Shown here: positions 15,282-23,166 of the stretch, piece after piece
Layout: each line of letters starts with the position of its first letter
Position numbering within the stretch: position 1 is the stretch's first letter
Virus record (IMG/VR): IMGVR_UViG_3300034374_005036
Coordinates: 1-23,709 of that record
Direction: 5' to 3' (one strand)
Origin: a virus
Length of the DNA stretch: 23,709 bases
Notes under the pieces: generated by a model
Told to the model about the DNA's origin: nothing
The model's database searches: none
What the model saw: only the letters and a program-made list of their open reading frames with translations
Translations under genes and position numbers: made by a program

Positions 15282-17356
15282 CCAGAGACAGCCGCTTGCG
15301 CAGCCCCGCCATCAGTCACTTGATTCAAATTTGGGTCCATTGGCGGACGCCCTGGCGCCCCCGTACCAGGCCGCGCGCCCGCTGGGCCTTGAGCATTGGG
15401 GTCGGTTGCGGGATCACCTGTGCCGGGTTGCTTCATGGCGTTCATGGCCACAATAGACGGCACCGCCTCTGCAATTGCTTCGTTCACATCTAAGCCGTCG
15501 TCCAGGCGCGTCAGGACTTGTTCAACCAGCCATGACGGTGAAATTCCTGGCATTTGGATAAGGAAGGGAATGACGCGCTCAAGATTAGCAAGCTCTTGCG
15601 CCTTGTTCGGGCGTCCTGACGACCCGGCACGGACTTCTAGGAACATTTCGTTGGCAATCTCTTGGCGGTTCAGCTCCGGCCAAACGGCACCGTTGCCTAC
15701 AATTGCCTTCACACGATCGGCAGGCATTTCAACCAACAAGACCTTGCCGGCATCGCGGCCAATCTGAGACAGCAAAGTATCAAGCTCGTCCACCTGGCTT
15801 TGCATGGCCGACATGCGAGAGCTTTCAGCAATCGAACTCTCTGTTGCAGAGGCGCCCGCCGTCCCGCCAAAGTTGGCTTCTTGGGCGCCCGCAATCCGTT
15901 GAATGTCGTCAAACGTGCTGGAAGTCTCGTAAAGGATCGGGTTGATCTGCGGCAAAGCCATTGGCTGGATAACCTGATCGACAGAGCGCCCTTCTTCCAA
16001 TGATTGCAATTCAAGGTGCTGGAAGGCAACGCCGTTCTTCAGCTTGTTCTTGTCCTCGTCCGTCAACATGCCAGCCGGAGAAACTGTCTTAGGACGGCTT
16101 GCAATGCGGTGTTCGCGCAATCCTTGCCGGGCACGATTGTATTCTAATTGAGCGTGGCGAATAAGGCTCACATCTGAACGCGGCCACAAGCTTTCTGACT
16201 GCTCGTCCACCTCAAGCGTATGGAAGGCCAAGGTGTAGATTGGAAAGAACTGATCGACTTCGACGTTTGGATTTTCTGGCGCAGCCAGATATTCAGGGTA
16301 GCCGTCCGCAATGGTGAACTGCGTGTTGGTCGTCTTGTCGTAGACCTCCCAAACGCACACCAGCTCGTCGCGGGGTCCAGACGATTGCTTGCGACCTGCT
16401 GAACGATAGCCGCCATTCTTGTTTTCCGTGTAAGCGTTGTATTTCTCTTTCACGTCAACGCCGTAAATCTGCAACACCTCATCGCGCGTGAAGTGGAACT
16501 GTTGGGCAAGCCAATTAGCATTGATCCACCCCTGGACGCTTGTGCAAGCAGGATCGGGGATGATTGATGTTGATGATGGGAAGTCAAACACCAAGCCTTC
16601 GCGAAGGACGATCTGATCTTGGCTTTCCATGCTGCTGATTGCGTTTTCAAGCTCTGCGCGCTCCGCGTCCAACAAGTCAATTTCTTCATCGGCTGCATCA
16701 AGGAGCTTTTGTTGAATGATTGCCAGGCGGTCTGTGTGATCGGCGATCTGCGTCTTGATCTCTGGCCGCAGGTCCATCTCTCGCTGATACCCAAGCTTCA
16801 CATAGCCAACACCGGTCGTCACGGCACGACGCACGGCAGACTTCATCTGTTGCTTGAAGCTGTGGCGCTGTTCGTCGATCTCGTACTTGAACAGGATCTC
16901 CAAGGTTTTACCCATGCGCTTAGCCATCTCTTGAGTAAGAGAGCCTTCAGCGTAATCGGCCAGCAAAGTTGCCGGAGCAAGAGACGCCGGGTTTTCAAGG
17001 CCTGCCATCTGAAGCGCTTGAACGGCTTGCATGATCTGTTCGATCTTCCCGTCCCAATAGGCATAGGGAAGCTTCTCCCTGCGCTTGGCAACAAAGCGAG
17101 GGTTCTTTGCATAAAGACTAGCCGTGCGCGCATCGACAAATCGTTGCGTGATGTTGGCAATGTAGAGGTTTTGGTTGCTTGCATAGTTGCCTTCAGAGCC
17201 GAAGCGCGCAAGCTTCTGATCTTCCATCATTTGCTTGAACGCTGGTTCATGGAGCTTCTTGGCGTCCATGATTTTTGACTGCCAGCCTTGAATGTATTTG
17301 CGGTGTTCGACAGGCAATTCCATGTCGTCGTCCCGCTCAGCCATCATCTCTTTCAT
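15278..17356 (-). CDS. Portal protein
   Basis: The protein has 692 residues and comes directly after the terminase gene, overlapping it as TAATG. Position and size fit a podovirus portal (P22 gp1 is of similar length). The N-terminal quarter has RFVDARTASLYAKNPRFVA, a pattern common in portal N-termini (helix, then 'lyaknP'). A helical coiled stretch about 205-240 (LAIIQQKLLDAADEEIDLLD...) is followed by a strand-rich wing. A region about 405-560 with SLIRHAQLEYNRARQGLRE and the conserved-looking ATESSIAESSRMSAMQSQV helix probably forms the stem and crown. The tail is Pro/Gly-rich and disordered. It forms the dodecameric DNA channel at the packaging vertex. Confidence 0.85.
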   Translation of the reverse strand: MKEMMAERDDDMELPVEHRKYIQGWQSKIMDAKKLHEPAFKQMMEDQKLARFGSEGNYASNQNLYIANITQRFVDARTASLYAKNPRFVAKRREKLPYAYWDGKIEQIMQAVQALQMAGLENPASLAPATLLADYAEGSLTQEMAKRMGKTLEILFKYEIDEQRHSFKQQMKSAVRRAVTTGVGYVKLGYQREMDLRPEIKTQIADHTDRLAIIQQKLLDAADEEIDLLDAERAELENAISSMESQDQIVLREGLVFDFPSSTSIIPDPACTSVQGWINANWLAQQFHFTRDEVLQIYGVDVKEKYNAYTENKNGGYRSAGRKQSSGPRDELVCVWEVYDKTTNTQFTIADGYPEYLAAPENPNVEVDQFFPIYTLAFHTLEVDEQSESLWPRSDVSLIRHAQLEYNRARQGLREHRIASRPKTVSPAGMLTDEDKNKLKNGVAFQHLELQSLEEGRSVDQVIQPMALPQINPILYETSSTFDDIQRIAGAQEANFGGTAGASATESSIAESSRMSAMQSQVDELDTLLSQIGRDAGKVLLVEMPADRVKAIVGNGAVWPELNRQEIANEMFLEVRAGSSGRPNKAQELANLERVIPFLIQMPGISPSWLVEQVLTRLDDGLDVNEAIAEAVPSIVAMNAMKQPGTGDPATDPNAQGPAGARPGTGAPGRPPMDPNLNQVTDGGAAQAAVSG

Positions 17357-18960
17357 TAGAAACCATCCGCGTGTTCAAAGGCGTTTAGACGCGCCCTATT
17401 TGTCATGTACTTCACCCAACCGAGCGTGCCGGTCGGAGGAATGCCCGATTGGCCAACGCCACCAGCGCTTGCCTTGACCATGCTTTTCACGCCGAGCCCC
17501 AGGTAGCTCATCGTATCAACAATGTCGTCATGCTGGCCGTTCGGGAAAGAAAGCAGCTCGTTTTCAAAATGGTGGAGCCAGCTTGCATTGCGAGGGATTT
17601 TCACCAGGCCCATGCCCATCATGCCCTGGATGGACTGGGAGCGCTGCATCTTGTCCTCTTTTGGCGCCATCTCTCGGATGTTGATCCAAGTGCCAGTCTC
17701 TTGCATCTGCTGCTTCAAGAATGGGCCAATTGACTGCGTGATATGCGTGCGCTCAGCAAACCAAATGAGAGGCTTGTACTTGTCGGCGAACCAGAGCATT
17801 GACTTCACCTGGCCCATCGAGGACGCCTTTTTGCGCCACATATCGACGATGTAAAGAATGCCCTTCTCATCCACCGCGCCGCAGATGAAAACTGTGTAGT
17901 CGTTCTTTTGCCCGCTCTTAACAGCATGGTCACTGGCGACGTAGTAGCGACAGTTTGCTGGAAGGTCTTTGAAGTTGTAGTAGTCGAACCATTCACGCTG
18001 GAATGTCACGCCTTCTGCTGGCGTCGGGTTCGACTGGAACACACACGAAAACGCCGTCACGCCCATTTGAGCGCGCATGTCTTTCAAAGACTTGGTGCTG
18101 TGAATTTCAGGCCAAAGCGGCTCATCTACCTTGCGACCAAGTGGATCATCATCTTCGGCCAGAGCTTTCAGATTGATAATGTGCCAATCCTTAGCGACCT
18201 TTGGATTGTAGTGCGGGTTGTCCTTGTTGGTCAGGCGGCCAATCACATCATCTTCATGCCAGCGCGTCATAATGATAAGGACAGCGCTGTCCTTGTTCAT
18301 CAATCGCGTCATAAAGGTGGTGGTGAACCATTCCCAGCACGTGTTTCTGATTGTTGGCGACTGAGCTTCTTCCTGGTCTTTGAACAAGTCGTCCACGATC
18401 AACAAGTGGCCGCCACGTCCCGTAATTGCACCACCACGGCCCACAAAGTAACCGTCGCCGCCGCGAATGCCGTTGGTATCAACACCGATCCGTCGCTTGC
18501 TTCGAACGCCTTTTGTTAGCCGCACGTCTGGAAAGACTTGGTTGAAAGCAGGGCTGGCAATCAGCTCGCGCACCTTTTCGCCATGCTGATCGGCAAGGTC
18601 TTGGTTGTAGGTGGCCAAGATCACGTTTTTGGTGGGGTTGCGCCCTAAGAACCAGGCGCTTCCGCGCAGGCTGAAATGCTCCGTCTTACCGTGCCGGGGT
18701 GGAACAGTGACAATCAAGCGCTTGTACTTGCCGGCTTCGACAGCTTCCATCGTCCGGCAAAACAATTCATGCACGCGGCTTGGGCGATAAAGAGTGCGCG
18801 ATGGATCGTCTGGATTGCGCGGGTCTGGCATGGTGTGGTGGATGAAGGTGCCAAGATTGTCGTGAGCCTCGCGCGCCTGAAGCAATCGTTGCGCAACAAG
18901 AGCCTGACGCTCCTTCATGCGAGCATCGCCGAAGTCAAATGCCCGTTCGTGTCTAGCCAT
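17356..18960 (-). CDS. terL: Terminase large subunit
   Basis: The protein has 534 residues from ATG 18960, which overlaps the nuclease stop (ATGGCTAG). An upstream start at 19020 would overlap by 68 nt and is less likely. The N-terminal ATPase has a Walker A motif VPPRHGKTE (86-94), a Walker B motif LLIVDD (186-191), and IIMTRWHEDDVIG (about 229-241) as coupling motif. The C-terminal RNase H-like nuclease shows acidic residues at VASD344, D354 and D373, and HDDIVD (477-482). It is the motor that cuts and pumps DNA through the portal encoded next. No small terminase is recognised nearby. This is the firmest assignment in the window. Confidence 0.95.
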   Translation of the reverse strand: MARHERAFDFGDARMKERQALVAQRLLQAREAHDNLGTFIHHTMPDPRNPDDPSRTLYRPSRVHELFCRTMEAVEAGKYKRLIVTVPPRHGKTEHFSLRGSAWFLGRNPTKNVILATYNQDLADQHGEKVRELIASPAFNQVFPDVRLTKGVRSKRRIGVDTNGIRGGDGYFVGRGGAITGRGGHLLIVDDLFKDQEEAQSPTIRNTCWEWFTTTFMTRLMNKDSAVLIIMTRWHEDDVIGRLTNKDNPHYNPKVAKDWHIINLKALAEDDDPLGRKVDEPLWPEIHSTKSLKDMRAQMGVTAFSCVFQSNPTPAEGVTFQREWFDYYNFKDLPANCRYYVASDHAVKSGQKNDYTVFICGAVDEKGILYIVDMWRKKASSMGQVKSMLWFADKYKPLIWFAERTHITQSIGPFLKQQMQETGTWINIREMAPKEDKMQRSQSIQGMMGMGLVKIPRNASWLHHFENELLSFPNGQHDDIVDTMSYLGLGVKSMVKASAGGVGQSGIPPTGTLGWVKYMTNRARLNAFEHADGF

Positions 18961-19411
18961 CAGCGCACCAGTCTTTCTTTGCGCCCTGGCCAAAGTACGG
19001 AGCAGCAAGACCAGCACCAACGATCAAATCAGACCATGATAAGCTGTCGCCTCGCGTCACGTTTGCAACGACGCGGCCAGCGAATTTGCCCAGCACGATG
19101 TGAGTTAGGTTGACTGTTGATCCGACCTCAAATGCTTCGGCCATGATCGTCTTGGCCTCTTGCGCACGCTGCTTTTCAAGGTCGCACTTTCCATGACGTT
19201 CTGGCGTGTCAATACCAAACACGCGGACGCTGATGTTATCGACTGTGAGCTGAGGCCAGACGCGCGCGTTGACGACGATGGTATCTCCATCAATCACGCG
19301 GACGACTTGAGCCTCTACGGGACCGGAAATGGTTTCAGCACCATGAACAAGCTTGGCGCCAAAAATGGAAATTGCAAAGGCGCAAACGCCAAAGGTAATT
19401 CGCCACATCAT
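18953..19411 (-). CDS. Secreted staphylococcal-nuclease (thermonuclease) family protein
   Basis: The protein has 152 residues from ATG 19411 (GTG 19414 and ATG 19408 are alternatives). Residues 1-25 form a signal peptide: a short start with Arg, a hydrophobic core ITFGVCAFAISIFGA, then KLVHGA before the mature chain. The SNase core carries the equivalents of all six active-site residues of S. aureus nuclease: DGDT (D43), R63, D68-T69-P-E71, and R113 in FAGRVVANV. It should cut single- and double-stranded DNA or RNA with calcium, outside the cytoplasm. It lies between holin and terminase, overlapping the terminase start by 8 nt. What a phage gains from an exported nuclease is open. Confidence 0.9.
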   Translation of the reverse strand: MMWRITFGVCAFAISIFGAKLVHGAETISGPVEAQVVRVIDGDTIVVNARVWPQLTVDNISVRVFGIDTPERHGKCDLEKQRAQEAKTIMAEAFEVGSTVNLTHIVLGKFAGRVVANVTRGDSLSWSDLIVGAGLAAPYFGQGAKKDWCADG

Positions 19412-19415
19412 CACA

Positions 19416-19730
19416 TCACTTCTTCTTAGTTGAGAACCAGTTAATCAAGAATGCTTCAGCGCCCCTCGGGCCCAGGTAAGCCAGAACAGCCACAATGCCG
19501 GTGCTGACCGGCTGCCCGAAACCGAAATATGAGGCCACAGCTTCACCAACCATAGCCATGCCGACCGCGACCGGGATCTCCCAGACAATCTCTTTGCCGA
19601 AGAACTTGCGCTTGCCCTGGCGCACCTCACCAGCGTGCCACATCAAACGCCCCGTGAGCGCGCCAAACAGTGTCGTGACGGTCCCGCCAAAGAGGCTGTT
19701 AATCAGCTCAATTAGGCCGTTATTGCTCAT
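19416..19730 (-). CDS. Holin, LydA-like (phage holin superfamily III type)
   Basis: This 104-residue protein has two or three hydrophobic helices: a first around 5-27 (LIELINSLFGGTVTTLFGAL), one about 51-70 (IPVAVGMAMVGEAVASYFG), and one about 73-97. The segment RQGKRKFFGKEIVWEIPVA and the GPRGAEAF end resemble LydA-type holins. The tail is basic (STKKK), as in many holins. It forms the timed holes in the inner membrane that start lysis. AGGGGTG precedes ATG 19730, and only 3 nt separate it from the previous stop. No endolysin gene is seen beside it; the partner must lie outside the window or be unusual. Confidence 0.82.
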   Translation of the reverse strand: MSNNGLIELINSLFGGTVTTLFGALTGRLMWHAGEVRQGKRKFFGKEIVWEIPVAVGMAMVGEAVASYFGFGQPVSTGIVAVLAYLGPRGAEAFLINWFSTKKK

Positions 19731-19733
19731 TAT

Positions 19734-20045
19734 CTACACCCCTGTGTTATTTGCATCGGGTTCCCAAGATAAGGAAGCCTCATTCCAAGTATATTGTCCG
19801 CCGTCATTAGGGTAAGCTGTTGGTGACTCCCAAAGGCACGTAGCCTCGTCTAATAACCAACTTGGATACGGCTTTGGGGGGATAAACGCATCGCGTTGGG
19901 GGTCGTAAGTATATCCAACTTCAGGCATATTTTTACGTTCTGGGGTGCATTCGACCAGACCATCTAAGTCGGGGGTGTATGGGACTGAGCCCTGCTCATA
20001 AGCAACGACAACATTGTTTTCGTCTAGATACGCAAACCTAACCAT
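19734..20045 (-). CDS. Small fibre-associated / structural protein with PPKPYPSW motif
   Basis: This 103-residue protein has a compact, Trp/Tyr/Pro-rich C-terminal half: FIPPKPYPSWLLDEATCLW at about 54-72, then YPNDGGQYTWNEASLSWEP. I know this pattern from small proteins that recur beside tail-fibre genes in marine phages, including cyanophages. Their role is not established; they may be fibre tips or assembly helpers. The N-terminal part (FAYLDENNVVVAYE) is a strand pair. The start at 20045 has a very strong site, AGGAGGT, overlapping the previous stop TAG. It lies between the receptor-binding protein and the holin. Confidence 0.82.
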   Translation of the reverse strand: MVRFAYLDENNVVVAYEQGSVPYTPDLDGLVECTPERKNMPEVGYTYDPQRDAFIPPKPYPSWLLDEATCLWESPTAYPNDGGQYTWNEASLSWEPDANNTGV

Positions 20046-20054
20046 CCTTACCTC

Positions 20055-21056
20055 CTACCGTATTGCCAACCAACTAACGTTCACATTTGAAGAATTAGCT
20101 ACCTCTGAAAAATTAACTGTGAAGCCCGTTGTTGTTGGCTCGTAATCTGTCGCCTTGCTTTCCCTAACAGACAGCGAGGAATTATGTCCTGCGACGTTTA
20201 ACACGCCAAAATTAGTCAGGATAAAGGACGGCGGAGATGCAAACGTTGTATTGAATGGAATAGTATGCCGCGAACCGTAAACCGTAGACCCAGGAATCCA
20301 GGTCGTGTTTGTCTGTGTGATATTACTGCCTGCGCTTAATCCTGTGGCAGAAATAGATTCTGTTCCATAGTCAAGCGTAGGCTTCGGACCCCTGAACGTC
20401 GCCGTGTCGTCCACGGCAAACCAAGCAATGTCAATATCGGTTGCGGTGTTTGACAATCCAATCAATGCAAGAGTGCATCCTGTTTTCGTTACGGTTCCGT
20501 TCTTAACTTGTGCGCCCAACAAAGACGTATGGTCTGTCTCATTAGTCCTTAGGCCAACGATAACTTTAGGGGCGGATGCAAATGCTCTAGGGAATGTAAG
20601 AGGAACCTCGGTGACGTAAGTCGTGAAATTAGTCTGGTAGGTCAGGTCGTATGACGTTGGAGATTGGCTTATGCCTGTTACGTACCCGTATTGGAAATCA
20701 GGAGATGGTACGGTTGTTGACGGCGTACCAAGGAGCAAAGAGTGCTGGATAATGCCAGTTGAGCCAGAAACCATTGACATAGATATAGTGGCGCTACTTG
20801 CCAAAACCTCATAAAATCTGGGCGAATACGTAGACGCATGGCCTCCTGCGTTTCCAGTGACGGAGCCAATGGCAGTGGGTGCCGCAGTAAACCCGTTAGT
20901 GTAAGTCAGGCCGGTTGTGTCCGTATACAGAGTGATATTTCCGTCCGTATAGCTGTCAGTGCCAGTCGCAGGGCTCCAAGTGGCAGACTCAACGCTAAAC
21001 CATGCGTCATGGCCTGCCTGAGGCACGCCAAACATCATGTGGTGAATGCCAACCAT
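20055..21056 (-). CDS. Receptor-binding protein with H-type-lectin-like repeats
   Basis: The protein has 333 residues from ATG 21056, which shares one base with the fibre stop (TAATG) and has AGGA 10 nt upstream; a longer frame to 21083 would overlap more. It is beta-rich, with almost no charged helices. Two C-terminal segments, about 153-216 (PLTFPRAFASAPKVIVGL ... IDIAWFAV) and about 266-332 (IPFNTTFASPPSFILTNF ... VNVSWLAI), follow the H-type lectin layout: strand, F..aF.s.P.v, middle strands, then a closing 'v.Wla'. A weaker copy lies about 52-100. H-type lectins bind sugars such as GalNAc as trimers, so this probably recognises host surface glycans at the fibre tip. By-eye assignment only. 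Confidence 0.8.
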   Translation of the reverse strand: MVGIHHMMFGVPQAGHDAWFSVESATWSPATGTDSYTDGNITLYTDTTGLTYTNGFTAAPTAIGSVTGNAGGHASTYSPRFYEVLASSATISMSMVSGSTGIIQHSLLLGTPSTTVPSPDFQYGYVTGISQSPTSYDLTYQTNFTTYVTEVPLTFPRAFASAPKVIVGLRTNETDHTSLLGAQVKNGTVTKTGCTLALIGLSNTATDIDIAWFAVDDTATFRGPKPTLDYGTESISATGLSAGSNITQTNTTWIPGSTVYGSRHTIPFNTTFASPPSFILTNFGVLNVAGHNSSLSVRESKATDYEPTTTGFTVNFSEVANSSNVNVSWLAIR

Positions 21057-22636
21057 TAGCTTACGTTTCCTGTTACGACGCACGAATTTGTGCCGATCAT
21101 TAAAATCGTAGCAACCCCGTAGGCAGAAAGTGCCGCGCTTGAACCGTTCAAGTCGGTTGCATCGCCTGCCATGCGGGCCGTAACACCTGCGGCAAACGAA
21201 ATAGAAGGCGTGCTGCCGACAGTTTCAACAACGCTGAAAGTTTGCCCGGCAGTAAGGCCAGTCGGAACAGTGATTGAACCGCCCGTCCCCAACAATATGT
21301 GATTGCCGTTGTCTGACGTTTGAAGCGAATAGACTCCGGTCTTTGCTGCCCCGGCACTAGGGATACCCTTCTCACCAATCTCACCGCTGGGGGCCGCCTT
21401 GGTCGCATAGGTTCCCGGCGTTGCTGTGCCGACCAGGATGTTTCCATCGCTAAAGTCGCCGTCCATGACAGCGCCAACACCGTCAACAGCTAGCGTCGTG
21501 ACGGTCGCATCTGAGCCATCAGCACCATCAGCACCGGCCGGACCGGTCGGCCCGACTAGGCTTGTGCCCGTAGGCCATGAACCAGCGGCCTTGGGTCCAA
21601 AGATTGTGTTGCTGCTACTGTTGATCCAAAAATCACCGTCAACACCGTCCCCGGCACCAGGGTCAGAAGCACCATAGAGGACCGTGTTGCCATTCGCACC
21701 AGTTGGGCCGGTCAGATCATCAGTCGAATAGGAGCTTGCATCGGCCAGGTAAAAGGTAACAACGCCGTTCGACTCTTGAATAGGGCCTCCAGGATAGGCA
21801 AAATCCAAACCAGTGCCGGGATCACCTTTAGGGCCGCTCGCGGCCTCCCAGGCCGTACCGCTCAAATTGTACGAATAGAGCGTGTCGTCGGTCGAATTGT
21901 AATACAGCGCCCCATCAATCAAAGCGTTGCCATTCGGGTCGAGAGCCGGAGCAGACGCATAAGAGCCCAGATAACGCGCCTCAACACCTCCAAGAGCGGT
22001 CTCAGCTTGCGCAGCATACGTTCCTGCACTTGAAGCGCTTGTCGCTGCTGCGCCTGCACTATTCCCGGCACTGGTGGCTGAAGATGCAGCGTTGGTCTCT
22101 GACGTAGCCGCGTTCGTTGCGCTCGTGGCCGCCTCAGCCGCTTTGGTCGTGGCCGTCGCCGCATCACTAGAAGCAGACGTGGCAGACCCAGAAGCAGAAG
22201 CCTCAGAAGCAGCAGCGTTCGTTTCAGACGTAGACGCCGCGCTCGCTGAAGCCGCTGCATTCGTTTCGCTTGTACCAGCAGCAGCTTGTGCCGTCTCAGC
22301 CGCAGTTTGTGCCGCCTGGGCCGCCGCAGCAGCCGCATCAGAAGCATTTAATTGCTCGTCAACCGTGACCGCAATGTTGCCAACAGCGACCTTAGAGCCA
22401 TTCAGCTCAATCAAAATATCCTGGTTCAGAACAGGCGCGCCATTGACAGGCGCTTCGGCTGAAAAACTGTCAGAATGCAAAAGAGCATTCATGGCACCTT
22501 CAACGTCGGACGTGTGATTAGAAATGGCCGCCAATTCAGCATCAAGGTCAGCGCCGTTAATCCCGCTGTCACCACTAGCTACTTGTGCGTCACTGAAATC
22601 CGTCCCCTGGGTATAGGCTGTAGGGCGAACTGCCAT
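21056..22636 (-). CDS. Tail fibre with Ala-rich stalk and collagen-like segments
   Basis: This 526-residue protein is the first gene of the leftward operon. N-terminal residues 1-60 carry a 'DLDAELAAI' element like that of fibre attachment domains. Residues about 96-215 are almost only Ala, Ser, Thr, Glu, Asn and Gln, with repeats such as TSETNAA at 122, 136 and 178, fitting a trimeric helical stalk. Collagen-like Gly-X-Y stretches follow (GPKGDPGTG about 268-276, GPTGANG about 310-316, GPTGPAGADGADG about 362-374). The last part (about 432-526) is beta-rich. AAGGAA lies 8 nt before ATG 22636, with a strong promoter just upstream. It probably anchors to the tail and carries the next gene's product. 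Confidence 0.88.
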   Translation of the reverse strand: MAVRPTAYTQGTDFSDAQVASGDSGINGADLDAELAAISNHTSDVEGAMNALLHSDSFSAEAPVNGAPVLNQDILIELNGSKVAVGNIAVTVDEQLNASDAAAAAAQAAQTAAETAQAAAGTSETNAAASASAASTSETNAAASEASASGSATSASSDAATATTKAAEAATSATNAATSETNAASSATSAGNSAGAAATSASSAGTYAAQAETALGGVEARYLGSYASAPALDPNGNALIDGALYYNSTDDTLYSYNLSGTAWEAASGPKGDPGTGLDFAYPGGPIQESNGVVTFYLADASSYSTDDLTGPTGANGNTVLYGASDPGAGDGVDGDFWINSSSNTIFGPKAAGSWPTGTSLVGPTGPAGADGADGSDATVTTLAVDGVGAVMDGDFSDGNILVGTATPGTYATKAAPSGEIGEKGIPSAGAAKTGVYSLQTSDNGNHILLGTGGSITVPTGLTAGQTFSVVETVGSTPSISFAAGVTARMAGDATDLNGSSAALSAYGVATILMIGTNSCVVTGNVS

Positions 22637-22644
22637 GCTTTACA

Positions 22645-22650
22645 TTCCTT
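22645..22650 (-). promoter_or_regulatory. Ribosome binding site of the tail fibre gene
   Basis: On the minus strand the sequence is AAGGAA with 8 nt before ATG 22636. It fixes the start of the first operon gene. Confidence 0.75.
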
Positions 22651-22663
22651 AAATCTGGGTTAC

Positions 22664-22702
22664 TCTATAGTACAACGCACGTCACATCTAGTCAACGCGC
22701 AC
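22664..22702. promoter_or_regulatory. Candidate operator pair (imperfect direct repeat) over the leftward promoter
   Basis: On the plus strand TCTATAGTACAACGCAC (22664-22680) and TCTAGTCAACGCGCAC (22687-22702) align with small gaps as TCTA(TA)GT(A)CAACGC(GC)AC. The copies begin 23 bp and end 22 bp apart, about two helical turns, and cover the -10 and the -35. This is a natural place for the neighbouring XRE protein to bind and repress. The similarity is seen; binding is inferred. Confidence 0.45.
22667..22695 (-). promoter_or_regulatory. Sigma70-type promoter of the leftward structural operon
   Basis: Read on the minus strand: -35 TTGACT at 22695-22690, a spacer of exactly 17 bp, -10 TACTAT at 22672-22667. 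Five of six and four of six bases match consensus. The start of transcription should fall near 22660, about 25 bases before the fibre ATG. It faces away from the XRE gene. This suggests that host RNA polymerase, not a phage enzyme, reads the late genes. Confidence 0.75.
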
Positions 22703-22710
22703 TCTTTAAT
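22681..22710 (+). promoter_or_regulatory. Possible promoter of the XRE regulator
   Basis: On the plus strand GTCACA (22681-22686), an 18-bp spacer and TTTAAT (22705-22710) form a moderate sigma70-like match 25 bp before the XRE ATG. It would lie back to back with, and overlap, the leftward promoter, so the two could compete. Weak evidence. Confidence 0.35.
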
Positions 22711-22734
22711 TCCCAGCACGATAGAAAGCCACTT

Positions 22735-23133
22735 ATGGACGGACTTCAGCCAACAATTGCTGAAATCAAACAAGAGATTGCAGAGGCTTTGCCGTTCAGC
22801 AAAAAGCTCATGCTTATCCGAAAAGCGACAGGCCTCACTTACGAGGCAATAGCCCAGCACGTTGGGGTTTCCCGCACCGCTGTTAGTCGATGGAAGAAAG
22901 GCCATTCCCTGCCAAAAGAAACTAATGTCAGTAAGTTAGCAGCACTCATGGGCATGAAAACATCCGACTTGCTAGTGTTCCAGGAACCCCACAACACCGC
23001 CACTTTCCGCGATGTACTGGGAGAGCAAGTCAATGTCAGGCTGAACCTAACAATGGCCCGTGAGGACGCCCTGGCCGTCCGTAGGCTCGCATCTCACTAC
23101 ACCGAACCACACACAGCTCAGGCTTCACCATAA
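22735..23133 (+). CDS. XRE/Cro-CI family DNA-binding regulator
   Basis: The protein has 132 residues and is the only convincing plus-strand gene. Residues about 22-80 form an HTH_3 domain: LMLIRKATGLTYEAIAQHVG then VSRTAVSRWKKGHSLPKE (recognition helix SRTAVSRW), and a closing helix with LAALMGMKTSDLLVF. The remaining 50 residues are polar with no peptidase domain, so it is not a full-length CI that self-cleaves. The ribosome site is weak (GAAAG). It diverges from the fibre operon across a 98-bp region holding both promoters and a repeat that may be its operator. It probably controls late genes or a lysis-lysogeny choice. Its stop codon lies within the T-tract of an opposing terminator. Confidence 0.88.
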   Translation: MDGLQPTIAEIKQEIAEALPFSKKLMLIRKATGLTYEAIAQHVGVSRTAVSRWKKGHSLPKETNVSKLAALMGMKTSDLLVFQEPHNTATFRDVLGEQVNVRLNLTMAREDALAVRRLASHYTEPHTAQASP

Positions 23134-23166
23134 AAAAAGAGGCGGTCAGCTTGTGAGCCAACCGCC
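23132..23166 (-). terminator. Rho-independent terminator for leftward transcripts
   Basis: On the minus strand a hairpin with GGCGGT/ACCGCC outer stem and a GCT/AGC inner stem (23166-23141) is followed by TC and seven Ts (23138-23132). It would stop leftward transcription from the right before it enters the XRE gene antisense. No T-tract follows on the plus strand, so it is one-directional by sequence. It overlaps the XRE stop codon. Confidence 0.72.

Noticed and set aside
16619-17278. 219-residue plus-strand frame opposite the portal gene
   Set aside because: Antisense shadow of the portal frame; no start signal or family pattern.
17908-18519. 203-residue plus-strand frame opposite terL
   Set aside because: Lies across the terminase ATPase and nuclease coding region, whose motifs are unmistakable on the minus strand.
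21919-22517. Arg/Leu-rich minus-strand frame and Ala/Val-rich plus-strand frame over the fibre stalk
   Set aside because: Both are frame-shifted readings of the GCN-rich Ala repeat; low complexity explains them.
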